DNA of 61,640 nt, taken from assembly GCA_029933075.1 (NCBI GenBank), contig JAOZOW010000001.1, forward strand, positions 61,438 through 123,077, given 5' to 3'. Within the stretch, counting starts at the first letter, position 1; every line of letters begins with the position of its first letter. The DNA is from Deltaproteobacteria bacterium (GTDB taxonomy: Bacteria; Desulfobacterota; DSM-4660; Desulfatiglandales; Desulfatiglandaceae). This document shows, in pieces, positions 25,786 to 33,892 of the stretch. The notes below the pieces were generated by a model that ran no database searches, had not been told where the DNA came from, and worked only from the letters and a program-made list of their open reading frames with translations. The position numbers and the translations under genes are program-made.

Positions 25786-26280
25786 CTAATGAAATCCCCT
25801 GTGCCTGATATGGGCGACCAGTCCCCCTTGTCGCACCATTTCCATCATGAACCCGGGAATGGGACGTGCCTTAAGCTCCCTCTGTTTATCAACAAGCCTC
25901 ATCACCCCTGAACTCAGGTCCACTGAAAGAAGGTCGCCTTCTGAAAACACTTCTGCAGCATCTTCCGATTCCAGGAGCGGAAGGCCGATGTTGAAGGCAT
26001 TGCGGTAAAATATTCGTGCGAAGCTGTGGGCAATGATGAGGCGGATCCCTGCCGCCTTGAGTGCCAGGGGCGCATGCTCCCTTGAAGAGCCGCACCCAAA
26101 GTTGCGGCCCGCTACGATTATATCACCCTGGGCCGCTTTTCGGGCAAAATCGGGCCTCAGGTCCGCAAAACAATGTCGCGCCAGTATATTGCTCTCGCTC
26201 GTGTTTAGGAACCTGGCGGGGATAATGAGGTCGGTATCTACGTGATCCCCGAATTTCCATACCCTGCCCTCTATCTTCAT
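25786..26280 (-). CDS. leuD: 3-isopropylmalate dehydratase small subunit
   Basis: About 164 residues of the aconitase swivel-domain family: WKFGDHVDTDLIIPARFLN, the loop GRNFGCGSSREHAPLAL and FARIFYRNAFNIGLPLL. Together with LeuC it isomerises 2- to 3-isopropylmalate. No leuC gene is adjacent, so the large subunit must be elsewhere. The start is not certain: ATG 26280 has the family N-terminus (KIEGRVWKFGDHV), whereas a TTG at 26307 would add nine residues. Confidence 0.88.
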   Translation of the reverse strand: MKIEGRVWKFGDHVDTDLIIPARFLNTSESNILARHCFADLRPDFARKAAQGDIIVAGRNFGCGSSREHAPLALKAAGIRLIIAHSFARIFYRNAFNIGLPLLESEDAAEVFSEGDLLSVDLSSGVMRLVDKQRELKARPIPGFMMEMVRQGGLVAHIRHRGFH

Positions 26281-26493
26281 GGCAAAAGAGTCTCGCTTTC
26301 TGCGCAAATCCGCCCTTTATCACGTCCTTTCCTATCAGGAAACAGATGATGGTTCAAGGACCGACTTTCAAATTACCTCATCCCGACCACTGTTCCACGG
26401 CAGCGGTGACATCACAAAAAACTTGACACCCGGGATGGCGTGGGTCATTAAGTGGACCATAACACTAACAGGAGATGAAAGGGGGGAAGGGTT

Positions 26494-27711
26494 ATGAAAA
26501 GACTGTTATTGCTCGTTGTCTGTTCGATGGCTTGCGCTGGATTGCTGCTCAGCGCACCAGCTGCCCACGCCGCCAGACCCATAAAGGTAGGGATCATCGA
26601 CTGCTACAGTGGTCCGCCGGCCGTTTACGGCAAGGATGCCCTCAATGGCTTCAAGCTTGCCCTCAAAGACATAAACAAAAAGGGCGTGCTGGGCAGGAAG
26701 ATCCAGTTCACAACCCGAGATACTAAATTCAAGGTGGATATCGCCCTAAACATGGCCAAAGAGCTGGTTATGAGGGAGGATGTGGATGTGCTCGTGGGAA
26801 CCATAAACAGTGGCGCTGCCCTGGCGGTTTCAGCCGCTGTTGCCAAAAAGGAAAAGGTCCCTTTAATCGTCTGGATCTCCAAGAGTGAGAGAATCACGGG
26901 AGAAAAGGGGCATCGCTACGTTTTTTCCTGTGGTGAGAATACGGCCATGGCGGGTAAGGCCGGCGGAGTTGCTTTGTCAAAGAAACCCTATGTCAAGTAC
27001 TGGATTGCCGGGGACGACTATGAGTACGGCCATGCCATTGCCAATGCAGCATGGCGAAATCTGAAAAAGCTGAAACCCGATGTGAAGGTGATTGGGAAAT
27101 CTTGGTGGAAGCCGGGAGAACCTGATCTCGCCCCTTACATCACTTCAATCCTGGCAAAGAAACCCGATGCCGTCATATTCTGCACCGGGGGGCGAAGCAT
27201 GACCAACGTCATGAAGGCCATAAAGGCGACCGGCATGGCGGAAAAGGTCCCCATATGGATCCACACCGCAACGGATCATGCCGTTCTTAAACCCCTGGGC
27301 CCGGAGGCTCCCGAAGGGGTGATGGGTACCATGGATTACCATTTCTACTATCCCGACATCCCTGCCAACAGGGCCTTTGTTAAAGCATTCGAGGCTGCTT
27401 ACGGGAATCCCCCAGGTTTTCCTGCCTTCCATGGATACATTACCGCTCGTTTCATTGCCGCAGCCTTCAGAAAAGCAGGGTCTGTTGACAAGGAAAAATT
27501 CATCAACGCCCTTGAGGGGCTGAAGATCGCCAGCCCCGTGGGCCAGATAGAAATGCGAAAGTGCGATCACCAGGTGGTGCTGCCCATGTACTTAGGCGTG
27601 ACAAAAAAGTCGCCCAAATACAATTTCGCGATATCGAGCAATATCATCACCCTCACCGGTGACGAAGTGATGCCCACCTGCGCCGAAATCATGAAAGCCA
27701 GGGGGAAATAG
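26494..27711 (+). CDS. livK: Branched-chain amino acid ABC substrate-binding protein
   Basis: A 405-residue periplasmic binding protein of the LivJ/LivK type. A clear signal peptide (KRLLLLVVCSMACAGLLLSA, cleavage after AHA about residue 27) precedes IKVGIIDCYSGPPAVYGKDA, typical of this family. The GAALAVSAAVAKKEKVPLIV segment is the first ligand-binding hinge region. It captures a solute for LivHMGF. The ligand may be a branched-chain amino acid, an amide or an aromatic acid; in many sulfate reducers it is unproven. First gene of the operon. Confidence 0.9.
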   Translation: MKRLLLLVVCSMACAGLLLSAPAAHAARPIKVGIIDCYSGPPAVYGKDALNGFKLALKDINKKGVLGRKIQFTTRDTKFKVDIALNMAKELVMREDVDVLVGTINSGAALAVSAAVAKKEKVPLIVWISKSERITGEKGHRYVFSCGENTAMAGKAGGVALSKKPYVKYWIAGDDYEYGHAIANAAWRNLKKLKPDVKVIGKSWWKPGEPDLAPYITSILAKKPDAVIFCTGGRSMTNVMKAIKATGMAEKVPIWIHTATDHAVLKPLGPEAPEGVMGTMDYHFYYPDIPANRAFVKAFEAAYGNPPGFPAFHGYITARFIAAAFRKAGSVDKEKFINALEGLKIASPVGQIEMRKCDHQVVLPMYLGVTKKSPKYNFAISSNIITLTGDEVMPTCAEIMKARGK

Positions 27712-27761
27712 ACCTGATTCGAAAACCCCAAGTGTGAAAAAGGGGCAGGGTAACCGGCGCC

Positions 27762-28655
27762 ATGGAGATCATCGGAGACCTTACTTTTGCCGGGCTTGCC
27801 AGTCATCTGCTGGTGGGCCTGAGCCGTGCCATGATTTTATTCATCGTCACTTCCGGGCTCAGCTTTGTCCTGGGAGTATTGCGGGTGCCCAATATCGCCC
27901 ACGGCTCGCTTTACATGATAGGAGCATTTGTTGCCTTCAGCATTTCCCATGCAATCGGCGGAAATACAGGCTTCTGGGTGGCCCTGCTCCTTTCTCCGGT
28001 GGTAGTGGGCCTGGTGGCCCTTATTGCTGAACGTTCGCTGTTCTGCCACCTCTACGAGAGGGAGCACCTGATGTTGCTCCTCTTCACTTTTGCCCTCATG
28101 CTCATCCTTGGGGACCTGGTCAAGATGTTTTGGGGGGCAGATTATCGATCCATTATGGCCCCCAAATACCTGAGAGGCTCCATCAACATTTTCGACTCGC
28201 CCTTTCCCAAGTACAATCTATTTCTACTGGTGATCGGCCCTATAGTGGCTGTCCTTCTTTGGCTTTTCTCAAACAAAACCAAGATGGGAAAGATCGCCCG
28301 GGCTGCTGCTGTCGACCGTGAGATGGTGGGGGCCATCGGCATCAACGTGAGCTGGGTCTTTGCCTTCGCTTTCGTGCTGGGATGCCTCCTCGCAGGTCTG
28401 GGAGGAGCGCTCGTATCTCCCACAGTAAGCGTCACTCTTGGGATGGATCATGACATAATTATGGAAGCCTTCCTTATCGTCACGATTGGAGGTCTCGGCA
28501 ATATGTGGGGCGCCTTGGTGGGCTCCCTTCTTTTTGGGATCACCCAGTCCTTCGGGGTCCTATTCTGGCCACAATTTGCCATTGTCTTTCCCTACCTGGC
28601 TGTAGTGATTGTCCTGATTTGGAAACCTACAGGAATGCTGAAATCGGTCTGGTAG
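27762..28655 (+). CDS. livH: Branched-chain amino acid ABC permease LivH
   Basis: 297 residues, with about eight hydrophobic segments. The N-terminal part LVGLSRAMILFIVTSGLSFV and RVPNIAHGSLYMIGAF is the LivH signature. The EAA-like loop around GGLGNMWGALVGSLLFG contacts the ATPases. It forms the membrane channel together with LivM. It follows livK by 50 bp. Confidence 0.93.
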   Translation: MEIIGDLTFAGLASHLLVGLSRAMILFIVTSGLSFVLGVLRVPNIAHGSLYMIGAFVAFSISHAIGGNTGFWVALLLSPVVVGLVALIAERSLFCHLYEREHLMLLLFTFALMLILGDLVKMFWGADYRSIMAPKYLRGSINIFDSPFPKYNLFLLVIGPIVAVLLWLFSNKTKMGKIARAAAVDREMVGAIGINVSWVFAFAFVLGCLLAGLGGALVSPTVSVTLGMDHDIIMEAFLIVTIGGLGNMWGALVGSLLFGITQSFGVLFWPQFAIVFPYLAVVIVLIWKPTGMLKSVW

Positions 28656-28693
28656 GAACTGTCAGCACTGGTGGAACACGTGGAATATCGGAA

Positions 28694-29650
28694 ATGAGAG
28701 ATTCCTTTAGCCTCAAAACCATAGGATTCCTGGCTGCAATCTTTGCCCTTGTGCTGGTCCTGCCGTTGGTTATTCCCAGGTTCTACACCTATACATTAGC
28801 CCTGATCTATGTCATGGCCCTTCTTGCCATGAGCCTCAACTTGGTTGTCGGCCACGGAGGCTTATTCCAGTTCCACCACGCTGCATTCTACGGGGTTGGC
28901 GCCTACACCTTTGCACTTATCCTGACCAAGACTGCCATGCCGTTCTGGATCGCCTTCGTGGCAGGGCCCCTCGCCGCGGGGCTCACCGGCTGTCTCATCG
29001 GGGGATTCTGCGTAAGGCTCACCACGCTCTATTTCGGGATGCTGCAAATCGCCCTGGGCTCGCTGATTTGGGCAATTGTGTTCAGGTGGTACAGCCTCAC
29101 AGGAGGCGATGACGGAATACACGGCATCGATATGCCCTCATGCATCTCATCCACCAACGCCTCATATTACTTCATCCTGGTAATTTTCACTCTCTGCCTG
29201 ATCATTCTCTATCTGATCCTCAAGTCTCCCTTCGGGATCACCCTGAGGGCCATACGGGACAACCCCGAGCGATGTGAGACCGTGGGGATCAACGTCAATC
29301 TCCACAAGCTAGCCGCCATTGTGATTTCCACCCTGTTCGCCGGAATTGCAGGGGTCCTCTTCGTGGTGGTGGAGCGCTCCGTCTTTCCGGACCTCCTTTT
29401 CTGGATCCTATCCCTTGAGGTGTTCATTATGTGCCTCTTGGGGGGATGGTTCACGTTTTCGGGACCCATCCTGGGTGCTGCAATCATTGTATCCCTCAGG
29501 ACCTTTGTGGGCACATATACCGAGTACTGGACCCTGATCCTGGGCGTCATCCTGATCCTGCTCATCTTTTTTCTACCCGAAGGCGTGATGGGTTTCTTGG
29601 CACAAAAGGCAAGGCCTCATGAAAGGGGCCTTACGGCGGGGGAAAAATAG
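28694..29650 (+). CDS. livM: Branched-chain amino acid ABC permease LivM
   Basis: A 318-residue permease with about nine hydrophobic segments. GHGGLFQFHHAAFYGVGAY and RAIRDNPERCETVGINV are the LivM hallmark regions. The start is placed at ATG 28694, where the hydrophobic leader begins; an upstream frame reaches back into livH and is not used. The stop is immediately before the livG start, so translation is coupled. Confidence 0.92.
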   Translation: MRDSFSLKTIGFLAAIFALVLVLPLVIPRFYTYTLALIYVMALLAMSLNLVVGHGGLFQFHHAAFYGVGAYTFALILTKTAMPFWIAFVAGPLAAGLTGCLIGGFCVRLTTLYFGMLQIALGSLIWAIVFRWYSLTGGDDGIHGIDMPSCISSTNASYYFILVIFTLCLIILYLILKSPFGITLRAIRDNPERCETVGINVNLHKLAAIVISTLFAGIAGVLFVVVERSVFPDLLFWILSLEVFIMCLLGGWFTFSGPILGAAIIVSLRTFVGTYTEYWTLILGVILILLIFFLPEGVMGFLAQKARPHERGLTAGEK

Positions 29651-30385
29651 ATGCTCAGGGTGGAATCGGTACGTAAATCATTTGATGGCTTCCTGGCGGT
29701 AAATGATGCCAGCCTGAGGGTGGAAAAGGGCGAGATCGTAGCTGTCATCGGCCCTAACGGGGCGGGAAAGACCACGCTTTTCAAACTGATCACCGGACAT
29801 TTAAAACCGGAAAGGGGAAGCATCGTTTTCAAAGATGAAAATATTGTCGGCCTTCCTCCCTACCAGGTCTGCCGCAGGGGCATAAGCCTCTCCTATCAGG
29901 TCGTCAATATCTTCTCGCGCATGACGGTGTTTGAAAATGTGCAGGTAGCAGTGCTTTCCCACCTTAAGAAGACCGGCAAGCTTTTTTCACCGGCCCGGCG
30001 ACATGGCATTGAGGATACCTGGCAGATATTGAAAAGCGTGGGTCTAGGAGACAAAGCGCACAGGGTGAGCGGGTCCCTGTCGCATGGGGACCAGAAGGTA
30101 CTTGAGATGGCCATTGCGCTGGGCAATGCCCCGGACCTGTTGATCCTGGATGAGCCTACCGCCGGGATGTCGCCTGAAGAGACCGCGGTCACCATAGAAC
30201 TGATCAAGCGACTGACCGAGCAGATGGGCCTGACCATTCTTTTCTGCGAACATGACATGGAGCTGGTTTTCTCCATTGCCCACAGGATCATGGTCATGCA
30301 CCAAGGTCAATCCATTATCCAGGACAAGCCGGATATAGTAAAAGGGGACAGGCGAGTCCAAGAGGCGTATCTGGGGGGCGAATAG
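29651..30385 (+). CDS. livG: Branched-chain amino acid ABC ATPase LivG
   Basis: A 244-residue ABC ATPase. Walker A is GPNGAGKTT, the ABC signature is SGSLSHGDQ, Walker B is LLILDEPTAGM, and the H-loop is FCEHDM. The signature LSHGDQ departs from the common LSGGQ but is frequent in LivG proteins. The C-terminal tail DIVKGDRRVQEAYLGG is LivG-like. It energises LivHM together with LivF. Confidence 0.95.
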   Translation: MLRVESVRKSFDGFLAVNDASLRVEKGEIVAVIGPNGAGKTTLFKLITGHLKPERGSIVFKDENIVGLPPYQVCRRGISLSYQVVNIFSRMTVFENVQVAVLSHLKKTGKLFSPARRHGIEDTWQILKSVGLGDKAHRVSGSLSHGDQKVLEMAIALGNAPDLLILDEPTAGMSPEETAVTIELIKRLTEQMGLTILFCEHDMELVFSIAHRIMVMHQGQSIIQDKPDIVKGDRRVQEAYLGGE

Positions 30386-30387
30386 TG

Positions 30388-31086
30388 ATGCTTGGAGTGG
30401 AAGAAATCCATACCTTCTACGGGTTGAGCCACATCCTGTTCGGAGTTTCCCTTACCGTATTGCGGGGTGAGATCGTCTGCCTGTTGGGCAGAAACGGTGC
30501 GGGAAAGTCCACCACCATGCGAAGCATCATGGGACTCACCCCCCCGCGGCAGGGGACCATCAGGTTCAGGGGCAAAGACATCACGGGAAACAAACCCTAT
30601 CAGATTGCCAGGATGGGGATCGGCTATGTCCCCGATGACCGCAGGGTATTCGCCGACCTGAGCGTGGGAGAAAACCTGGAGTTGGCCCAGCGGACTACCG
30701 GCGGACTTGCCGTGTGGGACAAGGACCGGGTCTACTCCTTTTTCCCCGCCCTGAGACGCATAGACAGCCGCAAGGCGGGGTTTCTGAGCGGCGGGGAGCA
30801 GCAGATGCTCACTATCGGCCGGGCCCTCATGACCAACCCCGATTTTCTCCTGCTCGATGAGCCCACCGAGGGTCTCGCCCCCATGATAGTGAAAGAACTG
30901 GAAGACAGGATCGGGCGCTTGAGGGCCGAGGGCCTGACGGTCCTGCTTGCCGAACAGAACCAAAAGGTGGCCCTGCGGCTGAGCGACAAGGGTTATATTA
31001 TCGACAACGGCCTCATCCGGTACCATGGAAGCACTGAAGAACTCACGGCCGATGAAGAGGCCAGAAAAAAATACCTCCTGGTCTGA
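30388..31086 (+). CDS. livF: Branched-chain amino acid ABC ATPase LivF
   Basis: A 232-residue ABC ATPase. Walker A is GRNGAGKST, the signature is LSGGEQQ, Walker B is FLLLDEPTEGL, and the H-loop region is AEQNQ, all of LivF type. The ATG at 30388 follows livG by two bases; a GTG just before it is also possible. The end (ELTADEEARKKYLLV) is normal. Last gene of livKHMGF. Confidence 0.95.
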   Translation: MLGVEEIHTFYGLSHILFGVSLTVLRGEIVCLLGRNGAGKSTTMRSIMGLTPPRQGTIRFRGKDITGNKPYQIARMGIGYVPDDRRVFADLSVGENLELAQRTTGGLAVWDKDRVYSFFPALRRIDSRKAGFLSGGEQQMLTIGRALMTNPDFLLLDEPTEGLAPMIVKELEDRIGRLRAEGLTVLLAEQNQKVALRLSDKGYIIDNGLIRYHGSTEELTADEEARKKYLLV

Positions 31087-31145
31087 CAGGCCCTTTATTT
31101 GACAATCGGGGCCGCCCGGATGAGATATCGAGACCAACGCCCCCC

Positions 31146-32453
31146 ATGAACATACCTTACGCCGCATACCGTACCCTGACAACCATCCTCTTCATATTAC
31201 TGTTTCCCGCCTTCTGGTGTTACACGCTGTTGAGCAGACGGTATCGCACGCACATCAAGGAGCGCCTGGGGTGCTATCCCCGGAGTGTCCTGAAAGCGCT
31301 CCGGGGATCACCCCGCATATGGATACATGCGGTGTCTTTGGGAGAGGTGAAAGTAGCGGCTTCTCTCATCCATGCCCTGTGGGAAATGATGCCCCATTGC
31401 AGGATCGTGCTTTCCACCTTCACGGAACATGGCCGGGCCCTGGCATCAGAAATCCTCGGCCCGTCAGTTCCCCTCATATACGCGCCCCTGGATTTTCCCC
31501 TGGCGGTACGAAAAGCGCTCCTGAGTATCAGGCCCCATGCCATGGTCTTTCTTGAGACGGAGATCTGGCCGAACTGGATTTTCAAGGCAAACCGCTGCGG
31601 GGCCAGGACCCTGCTTGTAAACGGCCGAATTTCACCCGGTTCGATCGAGGGGTATCTCCGGTTCAAGCCGTTTTTCAGAGAGGTCCTGAAAGCCGTGGAC
31701 CGCTTCAGCATGATCACGAAAGAAGACGCGCGGAGAATCATGGCCATGGGCGCCGACCTGAAAAAGGTGGAGACAAACGGAAACGCCAAGTATGATCTAC
31801 TGGCCGCCGCCCCGGATCAGTCTGCCGCAAATGAAATGCGACAGATCTTTTCTCTGGGAAGCCTTCAAAGGGTGCTGGTTGCAGGCAGCACCCGCAAGGG
31901 CGAAGAGGCCATGGTCTTGGACGCCTACCAGAAGATCCGCGAAAGATTCCCCGACACCCTCCTGATAATCGCGCCGAGACATATCCGGAGGATACCCTCC
32001 ATAGCCGCCCTGGTCGAGACCCGGGGCCTTAGATACCATCTCTACAGTGACCTTGCCGGATCCTGCCAAAAGCGCAAGGAGAAGATCGTCCTGGTTGACA
32101 CATTCGGCGAGCTTTTCAATATTTACAGCATCGCCACCATCGTGTTTTGCGGGGGGAGCCTCGTGCCGCTTGGCGGCCAGAACCCTTTGGAACCGGCTGC
32201 CTGGGCAAAGCCGGTATTCTATGGCCCCCACATGGACAACTTTTTGGATGCAAAAGCGATGCTTGAAGACGCCGGCGCGGGAATCCAGGTCTCGAATAGC
32301 AAAGATTTTGCCCGAAAGGCCCTCTGGTATTTACACCACCCGGATAAAATGAAAGAGGTGGGGGAGCGGGCCAGACAGGTGGTGCGAAATCTCAGAGGCG
32401 CTGCCCGGAGACATGCCGAGGTCATCTGCCGGCTGCTTGAAAAGGACCCGTGA
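31146..32453 (+). CDS. waaA: 3-deoxy-D-manno-octulosonic acid (Kdo) transferase
   Basis: A 435-residue glycosyltransferase 30 family enzyme. A transmembrane anchor near residues 8-28 precedes the GT-B fold. RIWIHAVSLGEVKVAASLI, ETEIWPNW, LVNGRIS and GGSLVPLGGQNPLEPA are diagnostic. It transfers Kdo to lipid IVA in the inner membrane, so the organism makes LPS. It lies 60 bp after livF and may be co-transcribed or have its own promoter. Confidence 0.95.
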   Translation: MNIPYAAYRTLTTILFILLFPAFWCYTLLSRRYRTHIKERLGCYPRSVLKALRGSPRIWIHAVSLGEVKVAASLIHALWEMMPHCRIVLSTFTEHGRALASEILGPSVPLIYAPLDFPLAVRKALLSIRPHAMVFLETEIWPNWIFKANRCGARTLLVNGRISPGSIEGYLRFKPFFREVLKAVDRFSMITKEDARRIMAMGADLKKVETNGNAKYDLLAAAPDQSAANEMRQIFSLGSLQRVLVAGSTRKGEEAMVLDAYQKIRERFPDTLLIIAPRHIRRIPSIAALVETRGLRYHLYSDLAGSCQKRKEKIVLVDTFGELFNIYSIATIVFCGGSLVPLGGQNPLEPAAWAKPVFYGPHMDNFLDAKAMLEDAGAGIQVSNSKDFARKALWYLHHPDKMKEVGERARQVVRNLRGAARRHAEVICRLLEKDP

Positions 32454-32516
32454 GGGAAGCACTCCTGATCGTCGGTGATACCCCTCGAAAATCTGACTCT
32501 TGTATAATCCGCCTAC

Positions 32517-32882
32517 CTACCACAACCGCCAGACAACTCGATCACCACGCTTCTCTCCCCTCGCTTTTTCCATGTGTCGCAAAGTGGAAAATTCACGTTC
32601 TAATTCCTTGGAGGTCAGTTTGCCGCCGAGTTTCCGGAGCAAAGCAGAGGGTTCGATGCCACCGGTTTCCTTTAAGATGCTGAGGATTTCCGACTGGATC
32701 GGTGTCAGTGTTCCTGCACCGCCCGAATGTTTTTCAAAGGATTTGGCACTATATACCGCCCAAGGATCGCAGGTCCGGACAGGAGAAAGGGCGTCCATGT
32801 AGCAATCTTCGCAAAGGGTCTGGCCCAGGTGCTCTTTTTCCTCCCCAGGCTCGATTGTCGTATGGCAGCGATCACACTTCAT
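32517..32882 (-). CDS. Small zinc-finger protein
   Basis: A 121-residue protein with an N-terminal zinc knuckle CDRCHTTIEPGEEKEHLGQTLCEDCY-type arrangement (CxxC ... CxxC) and a C-terminal winged-helix-like part (QSEILSILKETGGI ... LGGKLTSKELEREFSTL). The start at ATG 32882 has GAGGAGG 7 bp upstream. It may be a DNA-binding regulator. No family name can be given. Confidence 0.65.
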   Translation of the reverse strand: MKCDRCHTTIEPGEEKEHLGQTLCEDCYMDALSPVRTCDPWAVYSAKSFEKHSGGAGTLTPIQSEILSILKETGGIEPSALLRKLGGKLTSKELEREFSTLRHMEKARGEKRGDRVVWRLW

Positions 32883-32944
32883 GGTTTTGCCTCCTCTTCT
32901 CACTTATTGATTGTGGGGCGCGTGCATGCATAATCCCTAAATGC

Positions 32945-33376
32945 CTATTTCAGGAATTCATTGATATGAGCCGGGTCGATCCTCTGGACCTGGGTGACCT
33001 GTTCAAAGCCCTTATCCGCGGTTATGATATAGTTGACATCATGTCGAATCATGATTGAGAGATGAATGAGGTCCCTCGGACTCAGTCCGGGATATTCTTC
33101 GGCCAGTTCCCTTGCCCTTTGAACATCCCCGTCATCCATGGAGAAAATATTGCCTAACATTATTCGGCGGAAAAGGTCGAATACCTGAAATCCCTTTTGA
33201 CTTTCTCCTATGTAAAGATATCGATAGAGGATCTCCTGCAAGACCTCTGCATCTGTCACGGCATCTAACCTGCGCGATACAATGGCCCGGATTACGGCCC
33301 GCGAGGGCTCCCGGAGGGGATGGGAGGTGCCCGCAGCGTACATGGGGATATTCACGTCAATAAAACCATGGGCCAC
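32945..33376 (-). CDS. vapC: PIN-domain toxin, VapC-like
   Basis: About 143 residues with a PIN nuclease fold. The first catalytic Asp is in GFIDVNIPMYAAG, and further acidic residues lie in LSPRDLIHLSIM and YIITADKGFEQV. VapC toxins cleave tRNA or rRNA. The start is placed at the GTG at 33376 because it overlaps closely with the antitoxin end; the ATG 30 bp upstream would sit inside the antitoxin gene. It pairs with the ribbon-helix-helix antitoxin just upstream. Confidence 0.85.
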   Translation of the reverse strand: MAHGFIDVNIPMYAAGTSHPLREPSRAVIRAIVSRRLDAVTDAEVLQEILYRYLYIGESQKGFQVFDLFRRIMLGNIFSMDDGDVQRARELAEEYPGLSPRDLIHLSIMIRHDVNYIITADKGFEQVTQVQRIDPAHINEFLK

Positions 33377-33377
33377 T

Positions 33378-33626
33378 TCAGCGTTCTCCAAGATGAGGCC
33401 CTTCAATCTGCCGCTTCATTTCAGGCCAGTCTGCAACAGGCGCTTCCAACCCGAAAAGGGTTTCAGCCGCCTCCATCTTAATCTGCATATCCTCTTTCAG
33501 CATCCTTTCAATGGCCTCTCGAACGATCTGCGCAACGCTGACGCTCCGTTCACGGCCCTCTTTTCTAAGCAGCTTCATGATCTTAGGCGAGACCCTGATT
33601 TCCAGCCTCTCGGTTAATGCCTCCAT
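33378..33626 (-). CDS. vapB: Ribbon-helix-helix antitoxin, VapB-like
   Basis: An 82-residue protein. The N-terminal RLEIRVSPKIMKLLRKEG and SVSVAQIVREAIERML form a CopG/MetJ-like ribbon-helix-helix, and the C-terminal half would neutralise the PIN toxin. Its stop almost touches the toxin start. Three TTACGG repeats lie 30-50 bp upstream of its ATG and are the likely autoregulatory operator. Confidence 0.85.
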   Translation of the reverse strand: MEALTERLEIRVSPKIMKLLRKEGRERSVSVAQIVREAIERMLKEDMQIKMEAAETLFGLEAPVADWPEMKRQIEGPHLGER

Positions 33627-33654
33627 TGGAAAATCCCCCGGCAGTATAATTGAG

Positions 33655-33679
33655 TTACGGTTACGGTAAAATATTACGG
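33655..33679. promoter_or_regulatory. TTACGG triplet, candidate vapBC operator
   Basis: TTACGG occurs at 33655, 33661 and 33674, i.e. two head-to-tail copies and a third 13 bp on. Short tandem half-sites are typical of ribbon-helix-helix repressors. It lies directly upstream of vapB on the minus strand. Confidence 0.5.
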
Positions 33680-33892
33680 CATAACAGCCACCTTGTCAAG
33701 GCCCTTCCGCATGCCATACCCGGCGCTTCTGACGCTGGTAAACCTCCATCAGGCCGGCTCCATGCCCCCGGATGCGGGCTCACGTGCACGGCCCAAACGA
33801 GCGAGAGCCCCCCGCCCGACCTGCCTACTCCGCTGCACGCAACGCGGACAGGGACTTCGGCAGGCAGGCCTGCTCGAGTTCAGGGTCCAGGG

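Noticed and set aside
26424-26452. TTGACA with CATTAA 17 bp on, as promoter of livK
   Set aside because: The -10 matches only three of six bases; too weak to list as a feature.
27145-27570. 141-codon minus-strand frame inside livK
   Set aside because: Shadow of the substrate-binding protein gene.
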